Origin: Ignavibacteriales bacterium
GTDB taxonomy: Bacteria > Bacteroidota > Ignavibacteria > UBA10030
Reading direction: 5' to 3'
DNA length: 64,000 nucleotides
Assembly: GCA_026390595.1 (NCBI GenBank)
Contig: JAPLFQ010000003.1
Span: 62,001-126,000 of the forward strand
Part shown: positions 29,701-37,000 of the stretch, in pieces
Position numbering within the stretch: position 1 is the stretch's first letter
Layout of the letters: every line of letters begins with the position of its first letter
The notes under the pieces: generated by a model
The model's input: only the letters and a program-made list of their open reading frames with translations
Databases searched by the model: none
Told to the model about the DNA's origin: nothing
Translations under genes and position numbers: made by a program

Positions 29701-29850
29701 GGTCGACCCAACAGTCACAAGCGTTCCCAATGTTGCACTAGCTGAAACACTGACCGTGATCATATCCGCACCATGCACTTCGCCCGACCACAGAATAGTT
29801 CCCACCCAAAAGACCAGCCAGAGTGATCGGAATGCATTACTCGTATCCAT
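23701..29850 (-). CDS. Giant T9SS surface protein with TIG, FG-GAP propeller and 11 FN3-like repeats
   Basis: 2049 residues from the ATG at 29850 (MDTSNAFRSLWLVFW signal peptide; GAAG eight bases upstream). The frame stays open to 30117, but that extension is cysteine/arginine-rich and lacks any signal, so it was rejected; an ATG at 29856 is an alternative. Domains: IPT/TIG (~87-170, SGPVGSIVTIQGTNF); seven FG-GAP/VCBS repeats with calcium loops (DLDGDGKPDLV and relatives; ~172-557), i.e. a full seven-bladed propeller; eleven FN3-like repeats (~560-1613); the shared C-terminal cassette (FGLPGGSNLP ... GWNLITNPF); and a T9SS sorting domain (GPNYPNPFNPETIIPIELPK). It is the first of three tandem giants, with only nine bases before the next start. 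Likely a calcium-stabilised stalked adhesin. Confidence 0.88.
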   Translation of the reverse strand: MDTSNAFRSLWLVFWVGTILWSGEVHGADMITVSVSASATLGTLVTVGSTAFQEKDKLFDDEINSNVPQRTTDKVLERGNKLSRTGTIPTIVSVFPKSGPVGSIVTIQGTNFSSVVANNAVFFGAVRATVIAATTQSLQVKVPAGSTYKPISVCANGLTAYSLLPFAVTFSRTQDLTVSSFGSQVNYRQATEMFGMDIADFTGDGKPDIVVGNSNNNSISVLKNMSQPYQIDASSFGLGAIQNIGLSSWSALAEDFDGDGNKDIAIASYTNVSISRNTGQGGPITSWFDPSFDVAGGRTSMVSFCAHDLDGDGKPDLVAPMQYPAQNQITILRNTSSPGVMNAASFADTLILQSGNDPRSIDVGDLDGDGLPDIVVANYADNTFSVLRNAGSSGRITRSAFPSRLDLPTGTNPNHVILADIDGDGKLDIVITNLTSGTVSVIRNISVAGSLAAGSFAAKVDFSVGANCYMSAIGDLDGDGKVDIAVAGQGNFGTTILRNQSTPGVIDSNSFAPGFKISSSHTQRGICVCDVDGDGVPDIVFVSQFIVSVSIFRNQVADAPKMSAAELSAPSNTSTSISTSPLLSWKGVDGATSFRIQVSTSSSFTTTLVDDSTLLTGSKQITGLLNNTIYYWRVCGLNWGGQGPYSSTWSFTTVKAPPISVALFSPPNGSSGITNNTLLSWTQIRDASGYAIQVSKSTSFTSLAFEDTTLTDVYRQVSTLQNGTTYYWRVRARNAGGYGPYSPIWSFATVPAPPAAIGLQAPTNGSLSNSVSLSLVWFGISGVDSYHVQVSSDVNFSVLLVDDTALVSTAKQVGPFQNNTTYFWRVRGKNAGGYGTYSPTWSFTTIVAMSPQVTLISPLEGSAGIDINPMMSWNALSGATAYHFQLSTSSSFITLAIEDTAVLTTTRQLIGLQNGGSYFWRVRARNAAGFGPFSPTWSFTTIVAAPVAIVLQSPSNISKGLMITPVLTWLGLASSASYNLQLSQDADLGTLLIDDSGITQPSKQVGPLQNNTTYYWRVRGINAGGNGGFSSTWSFTTVVSLPQQVSLTSPANSATGVSTNPLLTWSQLSEASVYHLEVATSSSFLSLSTDDTTLAIPSRQLVALQNSTTYYWRVHASNGAGDGPYSSTWSFTTIIAAPSVAALQSPLNTSTGIITTPFLSWTSISTATSYHVQVSQDLNFSSLVVDDTTVTGTAKQIGPLQNNTTYYWRVRGKNAGGYGSYSPTWSLTTTVALPSTVMLSLPADGSVGVAVNPMVSWNGVMGAAVYHLELSTSPSFTVLVLEDSTSVTTSRQLAGLQNNTTYYWRMHGKNAAGDGPYSSTWSFTTIIAAPLAAVLQSPGNTATGITTAPTLIWSILSTATSYDLQVSSDVNFSSLVVDDTTLLGTSKQMGPLQNNTTYYWRVRGKNAGGYGPYSSTWSFATIVALPSIVVLSAPSDNAGGVPTSPVLRWSSVLTATTYRLQVSTSASFGTLVFEDSTLTGISQQLSSLQNSTAYYWHVCARNVAGYGPYSPTWSFTTVIAAPASATLQFPPNGSGGVPTSPTLSWTSLGAATNYHLQVSTDVSFASNLIDDTTLTATSRQIGPLQNNTIYQWRIRGKNAGGYGLYSSTWSFTTIPVYTPAVSVSTSLGFSTRAKASDYTPTDYKLFGLPGGSNLPVDSVFTGRENYDWQVYWDDGSSSNYMKKYDGSQTFRFTQGRAFWVIAKNAVNVSRTLGAATLNTNQEVEIPLQAGWNLITNPFNASTQWSKIQTINGTTAPIYSFSGVFNVSSTFDPYTGYYFFNGSPNAILTTLRVPYASLFTKTVEAPANSKGWRLQVQAGDSRVEIGVEPEAKPGLDAFDQRMPRAVGEISQVSLSREEWDKDYPTFRMDIRPQVNNIEKWNIELAAKAKTTTQIKVTGTETVPSQYEVYLVDQEGKRTQDLRKMQAYDCDVQSSKREISILVGTSELVRSEAEKSLPTEIKVGPNYPNPFNPETIIPIELPKAMDVTIVVYDILGRQVKVLQNGIMESGRHYMRWDGKDSNQSKVGTGVYFFRVECSGLRNFVVKMLIIQ

Positions 29851-30241
29851 CACCATTGCTTCACAAATCGAACTGACTTCAAAGTGTAAACCACCGGAGC
29901 GACGACATCCGCAAACCCAATTGGTGTTTCTATACGAACCGCACTTTTCCATCGGTGTTGCTCCGCGATGAACGGCCTTGTACATCGTGCTTCGAAGAAT
30001 GATCGACATACGTACAAGCGCTCTTTGGCCCATTATGCTACTGCTTAACTCGTTGTCATTGTACAATGATCTTGATAACTTGCTCGAACGCATGCTAGCC
30101 AATCGGAGCCCTTTCATTACTGCTCCCCAAGAGGAGCCTCATACGCTGCTATGCTCCACCAATCGTCGAATCACTCTCCTCCTTCCACCTCCCAACGGGT
30201 CTTGTGTGGCATGATCAGACGATTTGAATTATCCTCAAGAT
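29851..30241. other. Gap between the two loci
   Basis: The 391 bases between the orphan sorting domain and the next giant gene contain no credible gene, although one frame is open across most of it. The only clear structure is a 14-bp perfect palindrome at 30056-30069. This is the most likely place for the promoter of the left locus, but I see no convincing -35/-10 pair. Confidence 0.5.
30056..30069. promoter_or_regulatory. 14-bp perfect palindrome, candidate operator
   Basis: tcattgtacaatga is its own reverse complement. It lies about 206-219 bases upstream of the chosen start of the first left-locus giant, in the only sizeable gap between the two groups of genes. Size and symmetry fit a dimeric regulator site; no cognate regulator is in the window. 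Confidence 0.3.
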
Positions 30242-30595
30242 CTACTGCACCAGCATGATTTTCCCGCTGACGATTTTTCTTGCCGTTGGTATTTCCACGC
30301 GATACAAATACGCCCCACTTGCCATTTTACGCCTCTGCCCATCGGTTCCATCCCACCGAATGTAGCTTCTGCCCTCTGCCATCATCCCGTCATGAAGTAT
30401 CCGTACCTCTCTGCCTAAGATATCATAAATGAATATCTTCACTTCCATCGCCTTCGGCAGCTCAACCGGTATGATCGTCTCCGGATTTCCGCCATAGGCG
30501 GATCCGCCTCCGGCGGAGAACGGGTTCGAATAGTTCGGTCCGACCTTGATCTCCGTCGGCATCAGCTTTTTCATCTCTGCGTCTACCCACGGCAT
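30242..30595 (-). CDS. Orphan T9SS sorting domain (remnant or read-through extension)
   Basis: 117 codons made up almost wholly of a T9SS sorting domain: KLMPTEIKVGPNY, VYDILGRxV-like IYDILGREV, and ASGAYLYRVE ... GKIMLVQ. It has no signal peptide or passenger domain, so as a free protein it could not reach T9SS. It lies in the same frame as the M48 peptidase upstream, separated by a single TAA (30605-30607) and the codons for FEE. Its NPFNPET motif is split by a ten-residue insertion (SAGGGSAYGG) encoded by a 30-base palindrome. It may be the tail of a deleted giant, or the end of a peptidase-cargo fusion broken by a stop. The ATG has GAAGAG directly against it, too close for a good ribosome site. 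Confidence 0.6.
   Translation of the reverse strand: MPWVDAEMKKLMPTEIKVGPNYSNPFSAGGGSAYGGNPETIIPVELPKAMEVKIFIYDILGREVRILHDGMMAEGRSYIRWDGTDGQRRKMASGAYLYRVEIPTARKIVSGKIMLVQ
30488..30517. repeat. 30-base double palindrome inserted in frame
   Basis: Two hairpins stand side by side: tccgcc-ata-ggcgga (30488-30502) and tccgcc-tcc-ggcgga (30503-30517). They occupy exactly ten codons and add SAGGGSAYGG between F and N of NPF-NPET in the sorting domain. The flanking codons restore the motif exactly, which points to insertion of a mobile palindromic element. Confidence 0.75.
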
Positions 30596-30604
30596 CTCTT
30601 CAAA

Positions 30605-31843
30605 TTATCGCACTATCCGCCTGAACCTCTCTCCATTTCTGGCACCGCCAGCGTAACCAGGGTTTGCCTGCAGCAGCTTGTGCAGCGCAGCGTACCTTTT
30701 CTCAAAATCCAGATGCATAAAGGGACTTTCTGTCCAGTCTTTGACGCGACCCTTGATGACTCGACCAGTCTTCTCGACGATTCCCGGCACAGCCTGCGCA
30801 TCATAGCCAAGAGATGAGAGCATCATCACTGCCGCCTTGTCGGCTTGTTCTTCGTAAACCTGGAGGCGAGGCTTCACGACCTCATCGTATGCTTCCTGGA
30901 TCATCTCTTCGAGATCCGTCTCAGATGAATCGGGCTTCTGGTCAAGCTCCCGTTCAAGCTCCGCAAAGACCTCATCCATTCTCACTCTGAATCTCCGTTG
31001 GAACTCTTCCTCCATGGCATGGCCGGCTGCGAGATGAGCAATTTCGTGCGCAATGATTGCGGCCAGCTCTGCCTCATCACTGCACAGATGGATCAATCCC
31101 TCCCCCAGGAATATGTATCCACCCGGGATCGCATAGGCCCTCGGCTCTTCGCCTTTGAGAACATAAACCCTCATTGGCGTATCGAAGTATGGCGTCATGA
31201 CAGCAAGTGTGGCGGCGAGCAGGTTTACGTACTTCACCAGTTGTCGGTTCGAGACCAACCCCTGACTCGCCAACCGCGCTGCTATCCCTGCCCCTAATCC
31301 ATCCAGAGAGACCGACGACTCGGGCTCCTTCATCAGATCGGCAATACCTGAGGACGATTTCTGCTGAGTGATCAGACGGCCTCCTTTCGTCATCAATTCA
31401 AACTCGGCGTATTCCTCTGAAGTAAACAACCCCTCCTGCATCCCAAGCACGGTGTCGACAACTGCTGAAGGTACTTTCCCATACCGCACGGCAAATCCAC
31501 GGATTGCTGCCGCGACGGCAGACGGGGAGGCTTTGGACGACTGCCATTCGAGCTTCAAATCGCGCAGCAAATCGATTGGCTTGCCTTCAACCAGGCAATT
31601 CTTGGAAAGCCAGACTGACATCCCACCTGCAGAGTTCCCTGGCTTGAAGTTCACCCATCCTCCGTCACGCTTCATGATGGGAACTGGGACACCCTTTGGC
31701 AGCACCTTCAAGAGCTGGAAGTAGCTTCCGGGACCATCGCGAACCTCATTCTTGGATCGCTTCGTGTATTCTACCGATTGTGAAATCCCCGGCGCCCAGA
31801 CGCTGAGGATGGCAATGACCAACAACCATGCTATTCGTCGCAT
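30605..31843 (-). CDS. Exported SH3b-M48 zinc metallopeptidase
   Basis: 412 residues with a signal peptide (about 1-22). AAGGT precedes the ATG. Residues about 25-85 form a bacterial SH3 domain (VRDGPGSYFQLLKVLPKGVP, GGWVNF), which usually binds peptidoglycan. A helical link is followed by the M48 (BepA/Oma1-like) peptidase: HEIAH at 266-270 gives two zinc ligands and the catalytic Glu, and the downstream EEQADKAA (about 331-338) supplies the third ligand. Such enzymes act in the periplasm on misfolded or stalled envelope proteins. It starts 9 bases after the CHASE2 cyclase stop, so the two are co-transcribed. A sorting-domain fragment follows in the same frame after one TAA. A likely job is quality control of the giant exported proteins; this is inferred. 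Confidence 0.9.
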   Translation of the reverse strand: MRRIAWLLVIAILSVWAPGISQSVEYTKRSKNEVRDGPGSYFQLLKVLPKGVPVPIMKRDGGWVNFKPGNSAGGMSVWLSKNCLVEGKPIDLLRDLKLEWQSSKASPSAVAAAIRGFAVRYGKVPSAVVDTVLGMQEGLFTSEEYAEFELMTKGGRLITQQKSSSGIADLMKEPESSVSLDGLGAGIAARLASQGLVSNRQLVKYVNLLAATLAVMTPYFDTPMRVYVLKGEEPRAYAIPGGYIFLGEGLIHLCSDEAELAAIIAHEIAHLAAGHAMEEEFQRRFRVRMDEVFAELERELDQKPDSSETDLEEMIQEAYDEVVKPRLQVYEEQADKAAVMMLSSLGYDAQAVPGIVEKTGRVIKGRVKDWTESPFMHLDFEKRYAALHKLLQANPGYAGGARNGERFRRIVR

Positions 31844-31852
31844 AGCAGAACC

Positions 31853-34000
31853 TTATTTTGTGAGAAGGGTGTGAACTCCGCTCCATCGTCTTGGCGGCGG
31901 GTTTTTGATGAACTCATGGCATCGTCGGAGATACTCATGCGAAGGACCATCATCTGGCGCGACCCTCAGAATGTGCCGAAACACTGAGAGCGCATCTTTG
32001 AAAGCACGTTTTCGATAGAGACCGAGTGCTTTCACAAACTCGTCGACAATCTCCATCTCCAGTTCTCCCGCGGTTATCCGTTCACTCATCAATTCGTAGA
32101 TGACGACAGGCTTCTGTTTTCCCTTCACAAGAAGTTTGTCAAGCGGTCGGACGAGAAACGCGTCTGGCACCTGCTCGAGTGTCGATTCGCTCACAATAAT
32201 CTTCGTCCCATACACTTTGTTCGTTCCTTCAAGCCGGGAAGCTAGATTCACGGTATCACCAATCGCCGTGTAGTCGTGCCGGTCGTTCGAGCCAACGTTT
32301 CCCACAACCATCTTGCCGGTATTTATTCCGATCCTGGTCACTAGGGGGAGACCGTTTTGACCGCCGGATTGTGAAACCAGATTTGCGATTTCCAACGCCG
32401 CCTTGCAGGCAAGCGAAGCGTGTTCTGTCACCGGAAGAGGTGCACCGAACACAGCCATGATCGAGTCGCCAATGTACTTGTCGACAAGTCCGCCCCGATC
32501 CAGAATCTTCGCGCTCGTCAGGGTGAAATACCGGTTGAGCATCTCGATCAGTTCGGGCGCACTCTTCTTTTCGCTGATGCTCGTGAAATCCTTGAGGTCA
32601 GTGAACAGGACCGTAGCTACGATTTCCGCTCCTCCAAGTGTGATCTCGCTCTGGTTCTCGATCACGTGTTCAACAACCGCCGGGCTAAGATACCCGCTGA
32701 ACGCTTGACGGAGCTCGCGCCGGGCTTTTCCCTCTGTCTGATAGCTCACGAGCGCAGAGACCGCAAATGTCACCGTGACAGCGATCATCGGCGAGACCCA
32801 GTCGAGCCAGACATTGGAATAGTTGAACAGAATGAGGATTGCGAGGCTCCAGACCGCAACGAGCGCGACCGTAACAGCGACGGCGATTCTCGGACTGTGA
32901 AGATGGAAGAAAGCTGCTCCGACTATCAAGGACAGTATCAGAATCGAAAGGATGACTACAAATGAGGGAACTCGACTCAAGAAGTGATTGTGAAGAACGT
33001 TGCTCAGGATAGTGGCGGAAATTTCGACGCCGGGATACGGTTCCAACGCGCTGAACGGAGTGTTCTTCAAATCGAAAAGGCCGGCCGCATTCGATCCGAC
33101 AAACACAATCTTGTCCTTGAATTCGGCCGAGGGCACGAGGGGCGGCTTCTGGAGTTCCTCGTCTCGTGCAGAAGCCAGCAATGCTCCGATTGAGTGGTAC
33201 CGGAAAACGCCATGTGGACCTCCCTTACCATAGTATGAGATAAGGAATTGCCCGCTCTTATCCAACGGAATGACTCTTTTGCCCAGTCGGATCTGGCCTT
33301 CGTCGACTTGGAAGTTGTCGATCTTCTCCGATACGACATAAGCCGCAAGGCCCAGGTGAGGGATGATGGTATTGTGATAGCGATAGAAGAGAGGACTGCG
33401 GCGACAGACGCCGTCGAGATCTTCGTAGTAGTTTGCCGAGCCGAGGACGGCAACCGATTGTTGAAAAAGCGGAATGGGGAGACTCGCAAACGGAACCGAC
33501 CGCACGGCAGTCGTATCGAATGGCAGCTGAACCCGGTACCGTGGCTTGTAGACGATCGGGTTGTCTTCCCAGAGCGGGTCATCTGACCGGTGGAACAACG
33601 AGGCCAGGACGACGTTTCCGGCGGTGTTCATCGCACGAGCGAATGAAGAATCCGACTCCTCTCCGTTCGTATTTGAGCGGTCGATGTCAGGATCCGGATA
33701 CAGAACGTCGAATACGACGGCTTTCGCCCCACCACGATGCAAGTACCGGACAAGCGCCCCGTAGAACTCCCGCGGCCACTTCCAGACAACGCCACTGTGT
33801 TTGAATTCGAGCAGGCTTCTTTCATCGATGGCCGCGATGACGATGTTGGTGTCAGCTTTCTGATGGCCCGCGAACCAGTGGGAGCGGAGGTCGAGGCTTT
33901 TTAGCTCAAGACTTTCGATGGCACCCGCGAGAAAGAGAATAGTGATGGCAAGCGCGCAGCCCAAGGCAAGTCCAAGACCGTAGGTTCTGTTCGAATACAT
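31853..34000 (-). CDS. CHASE2-domain class III adenylate cyclase
   Basis: 715 residues. One N-terminal membrane helix (about 8-28) leads into an extracytoplasmic CHASE2 sensor (about 30-330; NIVIAAIDERSLLEF, FDVLYPDPD, IVFVGSNAAGLFDLKNTPF). Three membrane helices follow (about 345-425), then a cytoplasmic class III cyclase (about 455-640). Catalytic features are present: metal-binding Asp in VLFTDLKDF and in DKYIGDSIMAVFG, and the IGDTVNLASRLEG motif with the transition-state Asn and Arg. Lys in VDKYIGD and Asp in HDYTAIGD fit ATP rather than GTP. The C-terminal end resembles a short TPR-like helical unit. GGAGAAAGACT precedes the ATG. It lies between the 4211-residue giant and the M48 peptidase, so it could report envelope or surface state through cAMP. 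Confidence 0.93.
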   Translation of the reverse strand: MYSNRTYGLGLALGCALAITILFLAGAIESLELKSLDLRSHWFAGHQKADTNIVIAAIDERSLLEFKHSGVVWKWPREFYGALVRYLHRGGAKAVVFDVLYPDPDIDRSNTNGEESDSSFARAMNTAGNVVLASLFHRSDDPLWEDNPIVYKPRYRVQLPFDTTAVRSVPFASLPIPLFQQSVAVLGSANYYEDLDGVCRRSPLFYRYHNTIIPHLGLAAYVVSEKIDNFQVDEGQIRLGKRVIPLDKSGQFLISYYGKGGPHGVFRYHSIGALLASARDEELQKPPLVPSAEFKDKIVFVGSNAAGLFDLKNTPFSALEPYPGVEISATILSNVLHNHFLSRVPSFVVILSILILSLIVGAAFFHLHSPRIAVAVTVALVAVWSLAILILFNYSNVWLDWVSPMIAVTVTFAVSALVSYQTEGKARRELRQAFSGYLSPAVVEHVIENQSEITLGGAEIVATVLFTDLKDFTSISEKKSAPELIEMLNRYFTLTSAKILDRGGLVDKYIGDSIMAVFGAPLPVTEHASLACKAALEIANLVSQSGGQNGLPLVTRIGINTGKMVVGNVGSNDRHDYTAIGDTVNLASRLEGTNKVYGTKIIVSESTLEQVPDAFLVRPLDKLLVKGKQKPVVIYELMSERITAGELEMEIVDEFVKALGLYRKRAFKDALSVFRHILRVAPDDGPSHEYLRRCHEFIKNPPPRRWSGVHTLLTK

Positions 34001-34082
34001 AGTCTTTCTCCGGGCTCTGCAACCTGCCCGATGAATTGATCCAACACCCCCTTAGCGGGAGCGGCTGAAAACTCAACCTTCC

Positions 34083-37000
34083 TTATCTCAGAAGAAGCAT
34101 TTTCCGTGAATCGCGATATTCATCAGCTGTCATTCGGAGAATGTAGACACCTGAAGGCAATTCGGCACCCGCCCCTGTCCGGGCATTCCACTGAACTTCA
34201 TACGTTCCTGCGCGCTGCCATTGATCCACCAAGTACGACATGACATGACCCAGGACATCGCAGACAGTCAGTCTGACCTGCGCATCGCGGGGCAATGTGT
34301 AGGAGATCATTGTCGAAGGATTGAACGGATTCGGGTAGTTCTGGCCAAGAATAAACCCTTGGCTTATGTATTGGCCAGGATTCAGCATCAGATCTTTGGC
34401 TGCCTTTGCGTTCAGCTGTGCATCGCTGCCGTACGATTCAGCGCTGATTCGCATCGGCTCGTTGAAGAAGGGGGCGAGTGAAGTCACCGTAATCCGGACG
34501 GCACCTTGCAGGGCAAGTCGCTGCTCGAGAGTGCCGCCCAACGAAGCAAGCTGGAGCACTGCATACCCCCTTTGCTGAATGATGCGCTTCAACACTATGG
34601 TGCCGTTGTCGGTCTCCACATCAATAGACTTCACCAAAACCCTCAATGGATCAAATTCCATCTCCAGCGAGACCGTGCGTATGTCTTCTGCGCCTCGAAG
34701 CATCAGTGAGATTTGTTTCGTGTCACCGGTATCGAATGTCGGGATCTCACCAGGGAGGATCTCGAAGACACCCCGGAGACTTTGGACGAGGCCCGGAATC
34801 GACTTGGCGGCAGGGGGAGGATAGTCCAGTGTCCAGTTCCACATAAGCCCGAACACCATGAGGTCTTCAAAATCGATCTTGCCATCCGGCACCGGAACAA
34901 GGTCAGGAACGTTGCCGTTGACCGGACCGATATCGCCAATGGCAAGGCTCCTGTCTTGCCAGCTTTTTACGAAGATAGCGAGGTCCGCAACGTTGATCCG
35001 ATCATCTCCTGTAAAATCTGCCGGGTAGTCCCCCCTCGCGGTGAAAACGACATTGGATCCTATGGCATCTGGCAAGCTTGAGGTCACCGAATAGTTCCCA
35101 CGTTTGTCTCCCAGAGTCAATCTGGTCGCTGCCTGGCCGACAGAATTCGTTGTTGTATCGCGTGTGCTCAGGCTGTAGCGATGAGACCCCGATGGAAATC
35201 CCGACTCATTGAACGAGACTCTCGCACCTGGCACGGAATTTCCCCCCGCGTCCATCACACTTACAATGAAGGGATCATCAAGAACACGAGTAACGATCTT
35301 GTGCTGATTGGTTCCGCTTTTTATCGAGATTGTTTTCGGGGGACCGACAACGACATTGAATGGAGTACTTGTGGCTTGTGTCAGGCCTGAGGATCTCGCA
35401 ACAAGTGTGTACCCAATTCCGATTTTATCGATGCTTAGATCTCTAAACGTCGCCACACCGTCAGCGGCCTCAACGCTGGTTATTCCGCTGAGAGTACCTC
35501 CACTCGGATTGCTTTCGAGAGCGACCGTGACCATGGCGGTATTGCCCGTGACTGTATTTCCCTGTGCATCCTGGATCGCTACGACAGGGACCACGGAGAA
35601 GAGAGCCCCCCCTTTTCCGGTCATGGGCTGAGCGCTGAATGCCACCTTGGTCGGCCTTCCGATTACTGCTGTCGCAGAGAACGTGGCAGGGCTGCCGTTC
35701 AGACTTCCCGACATTGCAGTCACTGTGTATACTCCGATCCTGTTTCCCAATGTTAAAGAGGAGGACGCCTGTCCATTGGTATTGGTAGTTGAGTTGGTGA
35801 CGCTCAACAACTGTCCCGTTGCTCCACTTGGAACCGATGCTATTGCGAAGAAGACTGACACATTGGAAACAGCGTTCCCTCCTTCATCGACAACCGTAAC
35901 CACAAAGGGGTTCGGGAGAACAGTGCTGATCATTTCGGTTTGAGAATTGCCGGAGGTCAAAGCGATTGTCTTCGCAGGCCCGGTGGTTGCAGTCGCAGCA
36001 AATTTGAGAGGACTCCCAATCAGACCATTGGCAATTGCAGATACCTGGTAAATACCAACCTTGGTACCAAGGGTTAGCACTGTTGACGCATGACCTGACG
36101 CGTCCGTGGCTGTATTAGGGGGATTCAATGCATGGCCTGAAGCACCGCTGGGTGAGGCTGTGACTGTGAACCCGACAGAGACATTTGGAACAGGATTTCC
36201 ACCCTCATCTGTCACCAGCACGACAAATGAGTTCTGCAACGTTGTGCTAATTTGCGCCTGCTGGTTGTCACCTGCAACGAGAGACATCGCCTTTGCGGCA
36301 GCCGGTGTTGCCGTTATCGTGAAAGCGACTGGACTACCGCTCAGACTTCCAGATGATGCCACCACCGAGTAGGTCCCGATTTTGTTCCCGACAGTCAGCG
36401 AGGTAGATGCCAATCCATTTGCGTTCGTCGATGCAGTGTTAAACGTCAATGACTGCCCTGTCGCTCCGCTCGGCGTCGAAGCTATTCCAAAGTTGACATT
36501 GGTTCCAGGCACTGGATTCCCGCCTTCATCCGTGACAACGACCACGATTGGATTTGTAACGGGGTTGTTGATTGAAGCCGATTGATTATCTCCCGACCAA
36601 TGTGCAATTGATTTGGCTGCTCCGACAATTCCGGTTGCTGTGAAGCTCACTGGGTTTCCACCCGTGCCAACAAGCGTTGCAGTCACTGCATAATCTCCGA
36701 TTTTACTACCCAGTGTCATTGTCGTTGACGCCTGACCACTGGCATTCGTTGTAGTGCTGCTGACACTCAGCGATTGCCCCACTGAACCAGCCGGGGTCAA
36801 AGAAATGGCAAATCCGACTGCCACGTTCGAAACGGGATTTCCTCCATCATCTGTCACTGTGACCACAAACGGGTTACCAAGAGTCTTGTTGATCACGGCA
36901 GATTGGTTGTTGCCGGAGGCGAGCGTAATAATTCTTGCCGTTCCTGTTGTTGCAGTCTCAGTAAACGTGACCAAACTGCCGCCCATACTCCCAGAAGATG

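Noticed and set aside
29851-30117. Open frame extending the 2049-residue giant upstream by about 89 codons
   Set aside because: The extension is basic and cysteine-rich, has no signal peptide, and places the real signal peptide in the interior. The ATG at 29850 fits better.
30242-30607. Frameshift joining the M48 peptidase to the sorting domain
   Set aside because: The two are already in the same frame; a stop codon, not a frameshift, separates them.
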